A stretch of 33,253 nucleotides of DNA, taken from the NCBI RefSeq assembly GCF_917563885.1, contig NZ_CAKJTG010000034.1:1-33253 (forward strand), read 5' to 3'. Numbering within the stretch: position 1 is the first letter of the stretch; every line of letters starts with the position of its first letter. The position numbers and the translations under genes are program-made. Shown here in pieces: positions 21,642-30,317 of this stretch. The notes under the pieces are model-generated. The model made no database searches. It saw nothing but the letters and a program-made list of their open reading frames with translations, and was not told where the DNA came from. The DNA is from Pseudoneobacillus rhizosphaerae (GTDB lineage: Bacteria > Bacillota > Bacilli > Bacillales > Cytobacillaceae).

Positions 21642-24600
21642 GTGAATTTTATTATTAAAAATAAATGGTTTGTCCTACTTGCCTGGATTGTCATTGTCGC
21701 TGGGCTATTTATGGCTGCTCCAAATATGGCTGAGCTTGTTCGGGAAAAGGGTGAAATCACTGTTCCTGATGGCTATTCTTCCACATTAGCGGAAGAAATC
21801 ATGGCAGAAGTAAATGATGAAAATGGCTCCCAGGTAGCTCTTGTTTTTCATAATGAGAAAAAGCTAACAGCGGATGAGATAAAAGAAGTAGAAAAAGCAA
21901 TCCACCAGCTAGAAGCTAACAAAACGGAGCTTGGTATTACAGAAATATTGAGTCATTTTAACGAAGAAGCCTTAAAGGAACAGCTCGTTTCAAAAGATGG
22001 AAAGTCTATCTTAGCTTCCGTTACAGTGGAATTCAAAGACCGGACAGCGACTGAAGTCAGTGATGCTTTATATGCGGCCATTGATGATGTTGATGTTGAT
22101 CATTATTACACAAGTGGTTGGATGATTAGCGAAGACTTAATGAAAAGCTCTGAGGAAGGGTTGAAGAAAACAGAGGGAATTACCCTAGTCTTTATTTTAG
22201 CGGTATTACTTCTTGTGTTTAAATCACCTGTTGCGCCAATTATCCCCGTTTTAACAGTTGGTTTTTCTTATTTAGCGTCACAGTCGATTGTATCGATGTT
22301 AGTGGACAAATTTGATTTTCCAATCTCGAACTATACGCAAATTTTCTTAGTAGCGATTCTATTTGGTATCGGAACAGATTATTGTATTTTATTACTAAGT
22401 CGTTTTAAAGAAGAGTTAGCACAACATGAAAGTGTTGCCGAAGCGATTGTAGCAACGTATCGTAACGCTGGACGCACAGTTTTCTTTAGTGGCGTGGCCG
22501 TTATGATTGGATTTGCAGCAATCGGGTTTTCGAAATTTATTCTTTACCAATCAGCTGCGGCGGTTGCAGTCGGGGTTGCACTTCTCTTAGTGGCTCTGTT
22601 TACAATCGTACCGTTTTTCATGGCGGTTCTTGGTAAGAAAATTTTCTGGCCATCAAAAGCAAAAGCAGAGCATGGTGAAAGTAAGATTTGGGCGTTTTTT
22701 GGAAGGTTTTCACTTGCTCGTCCATTTTTAGCGTTATTAGTAGTGGCCTTGATTTGTGTACCTTTCCTAGTTAAGTATGATGGAAAAATTTCATTTAACC
22801 AATTAGAAGAAATAAGTGGCGATGTGAATTCGATTAAAGCCTTTAATGCAATTGCCGATAGCTTCCGAGCAGGCGAATCGATGCCAACTAAAATCGTGTT
22901 AAAAAATGATGAAGAAATGGATTCTGTGGAATACATTGGTCTAGCAGAAAAAATTAGCCAAGAGCTAGAAAAAGTTGATCAAGTAGATACGATTCGTTCC
23001 GTCACTAGACCAACTGGAGAACCAATCGAGGATTTCTTTGTGGCTAAGCAAGCAGAAACACTCGAAAAAGGTTTAGGAGAAGGGAAAGAAGGCCTTGAAA
23101 AAATTAGTGAAGGTCTAAATGAAGCGGGAAGTGAATTATCCAAATCTGCACCTGAATTAGAAGGAGCAGCAGACGGAATTAATGAATTAATTTCTGGCAC
23201 AAGTGAAATTAAAAATGGATTAACAGAAATTCAAACCAACCTTGCTAAAATTGAATCTGGTATTCGCCAAGGTACGGCTGGTTCGAATCAGCTTAAGAAG
23301 GGATTAGCGGATGCAAAAGCGGGAGCAGAGGAATTATTAGCAGGCTATCAACAAATTCTAAAAGGCTATAAAGATATTAATGGGAATATAGGAAACTTAG
23401 AAAAAGAATACACGAAAATTGGTAGTGGTTTACAATCTTTAACAACTGCACTGAACCAAATTACGTCTTCTGACTTCACGGATTTAGAAAAGAAATACGA
23501 AGGTGTGGCAGGAGAAGCACAATATCAAAAAATTAAAGGGACGGTTCAAGCCTTACAACAGCAAATGTCACCACTTTCTGCTGGCTTAACTCAGCTAAAT
23601 ACTGGACTATCCCAAATTAATGGCGGGATGACAAAAGCAAATGTAGGCTTCGAGCAAGCGTTAGCCGGTCAAAAAGAACTAGCAGGTGGTCTTGAACAAT
23701 TAATTAAAGGAATTGAGCAACAACAAGCAGGCTTAAACAAGCTAGCGGATGGTCAAGGACAAATTGTTTCTAATATGCCAAAGCTAACAGGGGGTTTAGG
23801 GGAAATTAATCAAGGCCAAGAACAGTTACTAGCTGGTTTTGGTGATCTTGGTGGGCAATTAACCCAATTAACAGATGGTCTTGATCAAAGTGCGAAAGGG
23901 CTAAATCAAGTTTCAGAAGGGCTGGGCTCAGCTCAGGATTATTTATCTGGTTTAACTCAATCCAATTCAAATAGCTTTTATTTACCAAAAGAAGTACTAG
24001 ATAGTGAGGAATTTGAGCAGGCACTGAACGTCTATATGTCAAAGGACCGAAAAGTCATGACATTAGATGTCATCTTTAAAGCGAATCCTTATTCCAATGA
24101 AGCGATTGATCAAGTGGCTGAGGTAGAAGCAGCAGTCAAAAGAGCAACCAAGAATACAAAGCTTGAAAATGCTACTCTTGCAATCGGCGGAATGACAAGT
24201 GTGAATGCCGATTTACGTACCGTTTCAGGTGATGATTACTCTCGAACCGTTGTGCTTATGTTAGTCGGAATCTCAATTATCCTAGTATTCTTATTCCGTT
24301 CTATTATTATGCCAATCTATATTATCGGTTCATTAATCTTAACGTACTTTACATCAATGGGTATCAACGAAGTAATCTTTGTGAATATCCTAGGTTACAC
24401 AGGAATTAGCTGGGCCGTTCCATTCTTCGGCTTCGTTATCCTGGTGGCACTAGGTGTCGATTACAGTATTTTCCTAATGGACCGTTTTAATGAATATAAG
24501 GATCTATCAGTCGCTGATGCAATGATGATTTCGATGAAAAAGATGGGGACAGTTATTATTTCCGCAGCTATCATCCTAGGTGGAACCTTCGCGGCGATGA

Positions 24601-24749
24601 TGCCATCTGGAATGTTATCGTTATTACAGATTGCTAGTATTGTATTAGTTGGATTATTTCTTTACACATTTGTTGTTTTACCAATGTTTATCCCAGTTAT
24701 GGTGAAGAACTTTGGAAATGCAAACTGGTGGCCGTTTAAAAGAGCATAG
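21642..24749 (+). CDS. MMPL/RND-family exporter with a long extracellular repeat domain (YdgH-like)
   Basis: 1035 aa. Two MMPL halves: TM1 at residues ~8-28, a first extracellular domain, TM2-6 (~185-370, including GIGTDYCILLLSRFKEE), a very long second extracellular domain (~380-850), then TM7-12 (~865-1030, including GVDYSIFLMDRFNEY). The second domain contains about 250 residues of degenerate heptad-like repeats (GLxxIxxGLxxLxxG) resembling YhgE/Pip proteins, likely a coiled coil through the thick cell wall. B. subtilis YdgH (885 aa as remembered) is shorter, so the stalk is probably extended. The start is GTG at 21642 with GGAGGAG upstream. It is regulated with the MarR gene. Substrates are unknown, possibly lipids or membrane-active drugs. 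Confidence 0.88.
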   Translation: MNFIIKNKWFVLLAWIVIVAGLFMAAPNMAELVREKGEITVPDGYSSTLAEEIMAEVNDENGSQVALVFHNEKKLTADEIKEVEKAIHQLEANKTELGITEILSHFNEEALKEQLVSKDGKSILASVTVEFKDRTATEVSDALYAAIDDVDVDHYYTSGWMISEDLMKSSEEGLKKTEGITLVFILAVLLLVFKSPVAPIIPVLTVGFSYLASQSIVSMLVDKFDFPISNYTQIFLVAILFGIGTDYCILLLSRFKEELAQHESVAEAIVATYRNAGRTVFFSGVAVMIGFAAIGFSKFILYQSAAAVAVGVALLLVALFTIVPFFMAVLGKKIFWPSKAKAEHGESKIWAFFGRFSLARPFLALLVVALICVPFLVKYDGKISFNQLEEISGDVNSIKAFNAIADSFRAGESMPTKIVLKNDEEMDSVEYIGLAEKISQELEKVDQVDTIRSVTRPTGEPIEDFFVAKQAETLEKGLGEGKEGLEKISEGLNEAGSELSKSAPELEGAADGINELISGTSEIKNGLTEIQTNLAKIESGIRQGTAGSNQLKKGLADAKAGAEELLAGYQQILKGYKDINGNIGNLEKEYTKIGSGLQSLTTALNQITSSDFTDLEKKYEGVAGEAQYQKIKGTVQALQQQMSPLSAGLTQLNTGLSQINGGMTKANVGFEQALAGQKELAGGLEQLIKGIEQQQAGLNKLADGQGQIVSNMPKLTGGLGEINQGQEQLLAGFGDLGGQLTQLTDGLDQSAKGLNQVSEGLGSAQDYLSGLTQSNSNSFYLPKEVLDSEEFEQALNVYMSKDRKVMTLDVIFKANPYSNEAIDQVAEVEAAVKRATKNTKLENATLAIGGMTSVNADLRTVSGDDYSRTVVLMLVGISIILVFLFRSIIMPIYIIGSLILTYFTSMGINEVIFVNILGYTGISWAVPFFGFVILVALGVDYSIFLMDRFNEYKDLSVADAMMISMKKMGTVIISAAIILGGTFAAMMPSGMLSLLQIASIVLVGLFLYTFVVLPMFIPVMVKNFGNANWWPFKRA

Positions 24750-24760
24750 AATCATTAGTT

Positions 24761-24788
24761 GACGCCTCCTAATAGGAGGCGTCTTTTT
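24761..24788 (+). terminator. Terminator of the MarR-RND operon
   Basis: GACGCCTCCT (24761-24770), loop AAT, AGGAGGCGTC (24774-24783), then TTTTT. The stem is perfect. The promoter of the next gene starts at once. Confidence 0.92.
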
Positions 24789-24789
24789 G

Positions 24790-24818
24790 TTGACAATAAA
24801 CAAACGTAATTATATTAT
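24790..24818 (+). promoter_or_regulatory. Strong promoter of the DUF2087/GIY-YIG pair
   Basis: TTGACA (24790-24795), 17 bp, TATTAT (24813-24818): near-consensus boxes with ideal spacing. The direct repeat ATATTA (24827-24832, 24839-24844) lies in the leader. Confidence 0.75.
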
Positions 24819-24860
24819 GTTTAGTATATTACAAACAATATTAGGAAGTGTTTATATAAA

Positions 24861-25616
24861 ATGCAAACTTCAGAGCAGTTCTGGAATGCTTCGCCTGAGG
24901 AGCTAAAGAAAGGGTATATAGAAGAATCTGAGCATTATTTATGTTTGCTTTGTGGAAAGAAAATCGAAAAGGGGATTATTTATCCTGAAGACGACGTTTT
25001 GTATGAGGCAGAAAGATTTACCCGTCTTCATATCGAAAAAGACCATCAGTCCGTGTTTAACTATTTAATAAACCTTGATAAAAAGTTAACGGGTCTTACT
25101 GATCACCAAAGTCGTCTCCTACGGCTATTTTTCGAAGGAAAAACAGATACTGAGGTTCAAAAGGAAATGGAAATTGGAAGTGCAGCAACAATTAGAAATC
25201 ACCGCTTTGTTTTAAAAGAAAAAGAGCGCCAAGCAAGGGTATTCTTGACGATGATGGAGCTACTTAAAGAAAAAGATCAGCATGCACCAAAATTCCTTCC
25301 CCCTCACAAGACAGCGAAAATGATAGATGACCGCTATAATGTGACCGAAAAAGAAAGAGAAGGCATCATTAAGAAGTATTTTCCTGAAGGTCCAACTGGT
25401 CCTTTAAGTAAATTTCCCCTAAAAGAGAAACAAAAGCTTGTTGTCTTAATGGAAATTGCTAAAGGCTTTTATCCTGAGCATATCTATGATGAAAAAGAAA
25501 CAAATGAGATATTGCAATCCATTTATGATGATTACGTGATTTTACGAAGATACTTAATCGAATATGGCTTTTTAGATAGAAAGAATGATGGTAGCCAATA
25601 TTGGTTGAAAAAATAG
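24861..25616 (+). CDS. DUF2087 transcriptional regulator with zinc-finger-like N-terminus and LuxR-type HTH
   Basis: 251 aa in three parts. Residues 28-62 carry C28-x2-C31 and H57-x4-H62, a likely zinc site (CLLCGKK ... HIEKDH). Residues ~78-120 form a LuxR-like helix-turn-helix (LTDHQSRLLRLFFEGKTDTEVQKEM, then SAATIRNHRFVLKEKERQA). Residues ~185-250 are the DUF2087 module (FPLKEKQKLVVLMEIAKGF; YDDYVILRRYLIEYGFLDR; DGSQYWLKK). The class is common in Bacillus but its targets are unknown. AGGAAG lies about 10 bases upstream of the ATG, and a strong promoter drives it. The GIY-YIG-like gene follows after 16 bases, probably in the same operon. Confidence 0.82.
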   Translation: MQTSEQFWNASPEELKKGYIEESEHYLCLLCGKKIEKGIIYPEDDVLYEAERFTRLHIEKDHQSVFNYLINLDKKLTGLTDHQSRLLRLFFEGKTDTEVQKEMEIGSAATIRNHRFVLKEKERQARVFLTMMELLKEKDQHAPKFLPPHKTAKMIDDRYNVTEKEREGIIKKYFPEGPTGPLSKFPLKEKQKLVVLMEIAKGFYPEHIYDEKETNEILQSIYDDYVILRRYLIEYGFLDRKNDGSQYWLKK

Positions 25617-25632
25617 AAGGTAGGTTATCCAA

Positions 25633-25989
25633 GTGGACAGAAAAAAAGAATTAAAACAAATGTACAAAGAAACAGCAATTGAAGCTGGAATCTATCAAAT
25701 AAAGAATACGATTAATCATAAAATATATATTGCAGGTACACGGAACTTGAAAACAATAACAGGTAAAAAATTTCAGCTAGAAACAGGTACAAACACAAAT
25801 AAAATGCTTCAAGAAGAATGGAATCAATTTGGAAAGGATGCATTCGTTTTTGAAGTATTAGAGGTTTTAAAAAAGAAAGAAGAAGGCTACTTTGACGAAA
25901 AGAGGGAACTGGAAAAGCTGGAGGATAAGTGGCTTGAACAATTACAGCCTTATGGAGAACGGGGATATAACCTAGAAAAAACTAGATAG
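25633..25989 (+). CDS. GIY-YIG nuclease-like protein with altered motif
   Basis: 118 aa. GIYQIKNTINHKIYIAGTRNLK corresponds to the GIY-(x10)-YIG core, but the second motif reads YIA instead of YIG, and the usual downstream histidine is not evident. A candidate arginine (in GTRN) and the C-terminal GYN asparagine are present, so activity is uncertain. The start is GTG at 25633 with AAGGTAGG upstream. It is paired with the DUF2087 regulator. The protein could be a DNA-binding or nuclease partner of unknown role; from memory DUF2087 and GIY-YIG genes do occur side by side in Bacillus. Confidence 0.75.
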   Translation: MDRKKELKQMYKETAIEAGIYQIKNTINHKIYIAGTRNLKTITGKKFQLETGTNTNKMLQEEWNQFGKDAFVFEVLEVLKKKEEGYFDEKRELEKLEDKWLEQLQPYGERGYNLEKTR

Positions 25990-25997
25990 GTAAAAAC

Positions 25998-26034
25998 AAT
26001 AGGTTGGCTAATCAGCTAACCTATTATTTTTTTT
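25998..26034. terminator. Bidirectional terminator
   Basis: AATAGGTTGGCT (25998-26009), loop AATC, AGCTAACCTATT (26014-26025), one wobble, then a T run on the plus strand and five T on the minus strand. It serves the GIY-YIG gene and the convergent GNAT gene, whose stop is adjacent. Confidence 0.88.
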
Positions 26035-26035
26035 G

Positions 26036-26578
26036 TTATTTTTCGATAACATAGTAGTTATGCCCTTCAAAATACGCCTCATTCTTTGGCAAATCCTTAA
26101 GTGTATTGAAATATACAAATCCAAGGCTTTCGAGTATTTTAACAGAAGCGATATTGTCAGGATGAACAGTTGAGACCATTTCATTCAAGCCAATGACATT
26201 GAATCCATAATTTAAAACAGCAGAAGCCGCTTCCTTCGCTAACCCCATACCACGATATTGCTCTGAGAGCCCGAAATATAGCTCCACTTTATTTTTATTA
26301 AGGTCAAAAGGCCCTAAACCACAATAGCCTATTAACTCATCATATTCCTTATCTATAATGGCAAGATTAAACTTAATAATGTTTTCTTTAGTATTTTTCA
26401 AGTTGCAATCCATGGACCACTCAACAATTTTTCTTACATCGTCATGTGTGGGGACTTCTTCAGGTACATATTGATAAAAATTAGGTTCGGATACTACTTC
26501 GTAAAGAGAATCTACATCCTTCAATTGATAAGGCCTTATTCGTAATCTATCAGTCTCAATTACCGCATCTACAAACAT
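26036..26578 (-). CDS. GNAT acetyltransferase, RimJ/RimL type
   Basis: About 180 aa. The opening is VIETDRLRIRPYQLKDVDSLYEVVSEP, as in RimJ/RimL enzymes. The acetyl-CoA loop is QYRGMGLAKEA, and the C-terminal part ends with HPDNIASVKILESLGFVYF. The upstream in-frame extension to 26674 runs through the promoter region and is discarded; GAGGGGG lies seven bases before the ATG at 26578. Relatives acetylate protein N-termini or small amines. It diverges from the iron importer, and the first Fur box sits about 80 bp upstream of its start, so it could share iron control. Confidence 0.87.
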   Translation of the reverse strand: MFVDAVIETDRLRIRPYQLKDVDSLYEVVSEPNFYQYVPEEVPTHDDVRKIVEWSMDCNLKNTKENIIKFNLAIIDKEYDELIGYCGLGPFDLNKNKVELYFGLSEQYRGMGLAKEAASAVLNYGFNVIGLNEMVSTVHPDNIASVKILESLGFVYFNTLKDLPKNEAYFEGHNYYVIEK

Positions 26579-26652
26579 CATTAATCCCCCTCTAATTAGT
26601 AAATATATTACTAAATGAATTAAATTTCTACAAAAAGTCAGAAAAAATGTTA

Positions 26653-26681
26653 TTGACTTGAGAATGATTTTCAATTATCCT
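26653..26681 (+). promoter_or_regulatory. Promoter of the iron-importer operon
   Basis: TTGACT (26653-26658), 17 bp, TATCCT (26676-26681). Fur box 1 fills the spacer and Fur box 2 lies just past the expected start near 26688. The -10 is only fair; TATAAA at 26687-26692 is an alternative without a good -35. Confidence 0.5.
26659..26673. promoter_or_regulatory. Fur box 1
   Basis: TGAGAATGATTTTCA fits the 7-1-7 Fur pattern TGATAAT-N-ATTATCA at 12 of 14 positions. It lies between the -35 and -10 of the importer promoter. Confidence 0.75.
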
Positions 26682-26693
26682 TACATTATAAAT

Positions 26694-26708
26694 TGAGAAT
26701 AATTATCA
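26694..26708. promoter_or_regulatory. Fur box 2
   Basis: TGAGAATAATTATCA fits the 7-1-7 Fur pattern at 13 of 14 positions. It starts 35 bp after box 1 and 42 bp before the importer start codon. Confidence 0.85.
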
Positions 26709-26735
26709 ATATCATATAATTGGAGGAAATTAGAA

Positions 26736-27800
26736 ATGAAGTTTACAAAATTTTTTACTATTCTATTTGCAAGTATTTTGTTAACATTAACGTTGGCTGC
26801 ATGTGGTGAGAAAGACAATGCATCTGATAACAAATCAAAAACAGAATCAAAAGTGGTTAACGTATATACGGCTAGACATTATGAGGCAGACGAAGAAGTA
26901 TTTAAGAATTTCACTGAAGAAACAGGTATCCAAGTAAATGTGGTAAAAGGGGAAGCTGAAGAGCTAATCGAACGTTTAAAGCGTGAAGGTGAGAGTACTG
27001 AGGCAGATCTATTCATTACTGTTGATGGCGGAGTACTTGCCAACGCAAAAGCAAAAGGTATTTTACAATCAGTTAATTCAGATGTAATCGAGGCTAACGT
27101 GCCTGAAAACTTACGTGATGCTGATAATCAATGGATTGGAATGGCCACTCGTGCACGTATTATTGCTTACTCTAAAGACCGTGTTACTCCTGATCAATTA
27201 TCTACATACGAAGACTTAACTTCTGATAACTGGAAAGGTAAAGTTTTAGCACGTTCATCTACAAATCTATATAACCAATCATTACTTGCTTCTTTCATTG
27301 AACTAAATGGCGAAGAGCAAGCGGAACAATGGGCAGAAGGAATTGTGAAAAACTTTGCTCGTCAACCAGATGGTGGTGACCGTGACCAAGCAAAAGCGAT
27401 TGCAGCTGGCACTGGTGATGTAGCGATCATGAATACTTACTATGTAGGCTTAATGTTAAACTCACAGGATCCAGAAGAAGTGAAAGTAGCAGAAGGATTA
27501 GGCGTATTCTTCCCAAACCAAGATACAAATGGTACACATGTTAACATTAGTGGTATCGGTTTAACGAAGCACGCGAAGCATCCTAATAATGCAACGAAGC
27601 TGATTGAATATATCACAAGCGTTCCTGCACAAGAATTCTTATCAGCAGGTAACTATGAGTTCCCGGTAAATCAAGAAGCAGCAAAGCCTGAGTTACTTCA
27701 GTCTTGGGGCGATTTCAAAATGCAAGATTTAGACTTTGAGACATTAGGCAAACACAACAAGAAAGCGATTGAAATCTTCAACAAAACAGGTTGGAAGTAG
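26736..27800 (+). CDS. fbpA: Fe(III) ABC transporter substrate-binding lipoprotein
   Basis: 354 aa. A lipoprotein signal peptide ends in the lipobox LAAC (cysteine near residue 22), so the protein is anchored to the outer face of the membrane. The body is a ferric-binding (FbpA/FutA/AfuA) periplasmic-type protein: VVNVYTARHYEADEEVFKNF at the start, SYRT-like YEDLTSDNWKGKVLARSS, and the paired-tyrosine region NTYYVGLML, where both tyrosines normally hold Fe(III). GGAGGAA lies about eight bases before the ATG. Two Fur boxes control it. It is the first gene of a three-gene importer. Confidence 0.92.
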   Translation: MKFTKFFTILFASILLTLTLAACGEKDNASDNKSKTESKVVNVYTARHYEADEEVFKNFTEETGIQVNVVKGEAEELIERLKREGESTEADLFITVDGGVLANAKAKGILQSVNSDVIEANVPENLRDADNQWIGMATRARIIAYSKDRVTPDQLSTYEDLTSDNWKGKVLARSSTNLYNQSLLASFIELNGEEQAEQWAEGIVKNFARQPDGGDRDQAKAIAAGTGDVAIMNTYYVGLMLNSQDPEEVKVAEGLGVFFPNQDTNGTHVNISGIGLTKHAKHPNNATKLIEYITSVPAQEFLSAGNYEFPVNQEAAKPELLQSWGDFKMQDLDFETLGKHNKKAIEIFNKTGWK

Positions 27801-27808
27801 GAATTAAC

Positions 27809-29455
27809 ATGGCAGCAAAACGAATGAAACGATATCTACAAAAAGAATTAAATGGTTGGGTTATCATCAGCATAATAGGGGCGGCAGTCATTCTGCTGCC
27901 TATGCTTTTCATATTTTTCTCCATTTTCCAGGAGCCTAATGAAAACTGGTTTCATATTCGGGAGTATCTATTGGAAAACTATGTGAAAAACACGATTATA
28001 CTTGTGGTATCCACTAGTTTAGCAACCGTTTTTTTAGGAGTATCGTTAGCTTGGTTAGTTGCTGCCTATGATTTTCCATTAAAGCGCTTTTTTCGGTGGG
28101 GATTAATTTTACCACTAGCGATACCACCGTATATTGCCGCTTATACGTATCGTACGATGTTAAGCTATACAGGTGTAGTGCAATCGACATTTCGAAATCA
28201 ATTCGATTATCAAATAGACGCAGAGTTATTATCGTTCTCAAATTTACGTGGAGCGATTTTTATCTTTTCGTTTTTTCTCTTTCCATATGTGTATATCATT
28301 GCAAGACCTTTCTTGGAAAATCAAAGCACAGCCTTTATCGAAAATGCGAGGTTACTAGGAAGAAAGCCATTAGCGATCTTTTTCAAAGTCATTCTACCTT
28401 TATCAAGACCTGCGATTGTTGGCGGTGCCATGTTAGTTATGTATGAAGTGTTAAGTGATTATGGAGTAACTAGTTATTTTGGCATTCATACGATTACAAC
28501 GGCGATTTTTCAAACATGGTTTGGTATGTATGATGTTGATTCAGCTCTAAGGCTAGCCGCGTGGTTAATGATTGTAGTGGTAGGAGTCATCATGATAGAA
28601 CGATTGCTGAGAAGAAGAAGACGTTATAACTTGAATACGAAATCAAGACCACTCGTACCAATCAAGCTAAAGGGAATTTTCGCGTTAGCAGCGACATTCT
28701 ATTGTTCGGTTATCTTTCTTTTAGGGTTTTTAATCCCATTTGTGCAATTAATCTCGTGGGCACGATTAACCTTCAGTAAGGTTTGGAATGAAACGTTTTT
28801 TACGCTAATGTATCAATCGGTTTATGTGGCAATCATTGCTACTGCGATCGTTCTAATTATTTCAGTAATTGTAGCAAACGTTTGTCGGTCTCAATCAACT
28901 TTTTCATATGTTTTATCCAAATTAATTACTTCTGGCTACTCGATTCCTGGTGCGATTATTGCGATTGGTGTTCTAGCCCTGTTTATTAATCTTGATAAAT
29001 ACTTAGCACCGATGTACGCCTATCTCGGACTTGGTAGTTCAAAGCTTGTTTTAAGCTTATCCGTCGTGATGTTAATTTTTGGATATGCAATTCGATTCAT
29101 GGCGACTGGTTATAATGCTGTCGAGGTAGGTTTTGAAAAAATGGGACCAAAATTCTCTGAAGCATCAAGAATACTTGGATTAGGAAAAACGAAGACCTTT
29201 TTCAAAATCGAATTCCCTTTACTAAAAGGAGCATTGTTTAGCGGCTTTATTTTAACATTCGTTGAAATAACGAAGGAATTACCATTAGCCTTATTATTAA
29301 GACCATTCAATTTCGATACATTAGCCACAAAGACCTTCCAATATGCGAAAGATGAGAGGATTCATGAAGCTTCTGTATCATCTCTCATCATAATTGGAAT
29401 TAGCGTTTTGTCTGTAATCGTTTTTCAAATGATTGATAAGAGGGTGAAACAATGA
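27809..29455 (+). CDS. fbpB: Fe(III) ABC transporter permease (fused double permease)
   Basis: About 548 aa with roughly 12 membrane segments in two homologous halves, the FbpB/ThiP double-permease layout. Each half carries the EAA loop that contacts the ATPase: FIENARLLGRKPLAIFFKVILPLSRPAI in the first half and KFSEASRILGLGKTKTFFKIEFPLL in the second. The ATG at 27809 is preferred, with TAGGA seven bases upstream; that site includes the lipoprotein stop codon. The in-frame TTG at 27791 overlaps the previous gene. Its own stop overlaps the next start (ATGA), indicating translational coupling. Confidence 0.9.
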   Translation: MAAKRMKRYLQKELNGWVIISIIGAAVILLPMLFIFFSIFQEPNENWFHIREYLLENYVKNTIILVVSTSLATVFLGVSLAWLVAAYDFPLKRFFRWGLILPLAIPPYIAAYTYRTMLSYTGVVQSTFRNQFDYQIDAELLSFSNLRGAIFIFSFFLFPYVYIIARPFLENQSTAFIENARLLGRKPLAIFFKVILPLSRPAIVGGAMLVMYEVLSDYGVTSYFGIHTITTAIFQTWFGMYDVDSALRLAAWLMIVVVGVIMIERLLRRRRRYNLNTKSRPLVPIKLKGIFALAATFYCSVIFLLGFLIPFVQLISWARLTFSKVWNETFFTLMYQSVYVAIIATAIVLIISVIVANVCRSQSTFSYVLSKLITSGYSIPGAIIAIGVLALFINLDKYLAPMYAYLGLGSSKLVLSLSVVMLIFGYAIRFMATGYNAVEVGFEKMGPKFSEASRILGLGKTKTFFKIEFPLLKGALFSGFILTFVEITKELPLALLLRPFNFDTLATKTFQYAKDERIHEASVSSLIIIGISVLSVIVFQMIDKRVKQ

Positions 29456-30141
29456 ACATCGTAGATATCCAAAATTTAACCTTTTCGTTTTCAAAAAAAG
29501 CTGCTCCAGTCATAAAGGATTTTACTTTTACAATGGATAAAGGTGAAATCGTCGGTGTTTTAGGGTCAAGTGGAAGCGGAAAAAGTACGTTGCTTCGTTT
29601 AATTGCTGGCTTAGAAATGCCAACTAGCGGAAACATTACCATCGCAAGTACAACGGTTGTAAATGAAAAATTATTCATCCAGCCTGAAAACAGAGGAGTT
29701 GGAATGGTTTTTCAAGATTATGCATTGTTTCCACATATGAGCGTAAAGGATAATATTCTCTTTGGCTTATCACGTCTCTCAAAAAAAGAACGTCAGTTAC
29801 GTTTGATCGAAATGCTGGATTTAGTTCAACTAAAAGATTTTGGAAATAGATATCCGCATGAACTCAGTGGAGGACAACAACAACGGGTTGCATTGGCTAG
29901 AGCCTTGGCACCAAAGCCCAATCTATTATTAATGGATGAACCTTTTAGTAACCTCGATTCGGAATTAAAGGAATGCATTAGAGAAGACCTTCGCAGAATC
30001 TTGAAAACGGCCGATATGACTTGTATTATGGTATCGCACGATAAAAAAGATGTTGAGTCCATTTGTGACCGCAGTATCATTTTTGGTAAAAAAGCAGTTT
30101 CGTTAAATAACATTCAAACCAAAGTATTACAGACATGCTAA
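29452..30141 (+). CDS. fbpC: Fe(III) ABC transporter ATP-binding protein, short form
   Basis: A 229-aa ABC ATPase: Walker A GSSGSGKST, Q-loop VFQDYALFPHM, signature LSGGQQQR, Walker B NLLLMDEPFSNLD and the switch histidine in MVSHDKKD. Classical FbpC is about 350 aa with a C-terminal TOBE/regulatory domain; here the protein ends soon after the nucleotide-binding domain (FGKKAVSLNNIQTK). It overlaps the permease gene by four bases and is followed at once by a strong terminator, so the end looks natural rather than truncated. It powers import of Fe(III) by the FbpA/FbpB pair. Confidence 0.9.
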   Translation: MNIVDIQNLTFSFSKKAAPVIKDFTFTMDKGEIVGVLGSSGSGKSTLLRLIAGLEMPTSGNITIASTTVVNEKLFIQPENRGVGMVFQDYALFPHMSVKDNILFGLSRLSKKERQLRLIEMLDLVQLKDFGNRYPHELSGGQQQRVALARALAPKPNLLLMDEPFSNLDSELKECIREDLRRILKTADMTCIMVSHDKKDVESICDRSIIFGKKAVSLNNIQTKVLQTC

Positions 30142-30175
30142 ACAAGCAGATTCCGAGCGGAATCTGCTTGTTTTA
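30141..30175 (+). terminator. Terminator of the iron-importer operon
   Basis: AACAAGCAGATTCC (30141-30154), loop GAGC, GGAATCTGCTTGTT (30159-30172), then T. The 14-bp stem is perfect and its first base is the last base of the stop codon. Confidence 0.95.
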
Positions 30176-30317
30176 TTTAATGTATTATAACGAAGGGCTA
30201 AAAAGTATACCATTGGCAATAATAGATGTTTAGATGAAAAAAATGTTGTATATGTTGACTAAAGAAATCAGGATAGTAGAAAGGCTAAAGAAAATTAAAA
30301 GAGAATGGGTGAAAAAG

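Noticed and set aside
22544-22936. 130-aa minus-strand frame inside the RND exporter gene
   Set aside because: Antisense shadow; the plus-strand frame has membrane segments and MMPL motifs throughout.
26579-26674. N-terminal extension of the RimJ/RimL-type GNAT (hydrophobic leader)
   Set aside because: It would translate the Fur-controlled promoter region and skip a strong ribosome site; a GNAT of this type needs no signal peptide.
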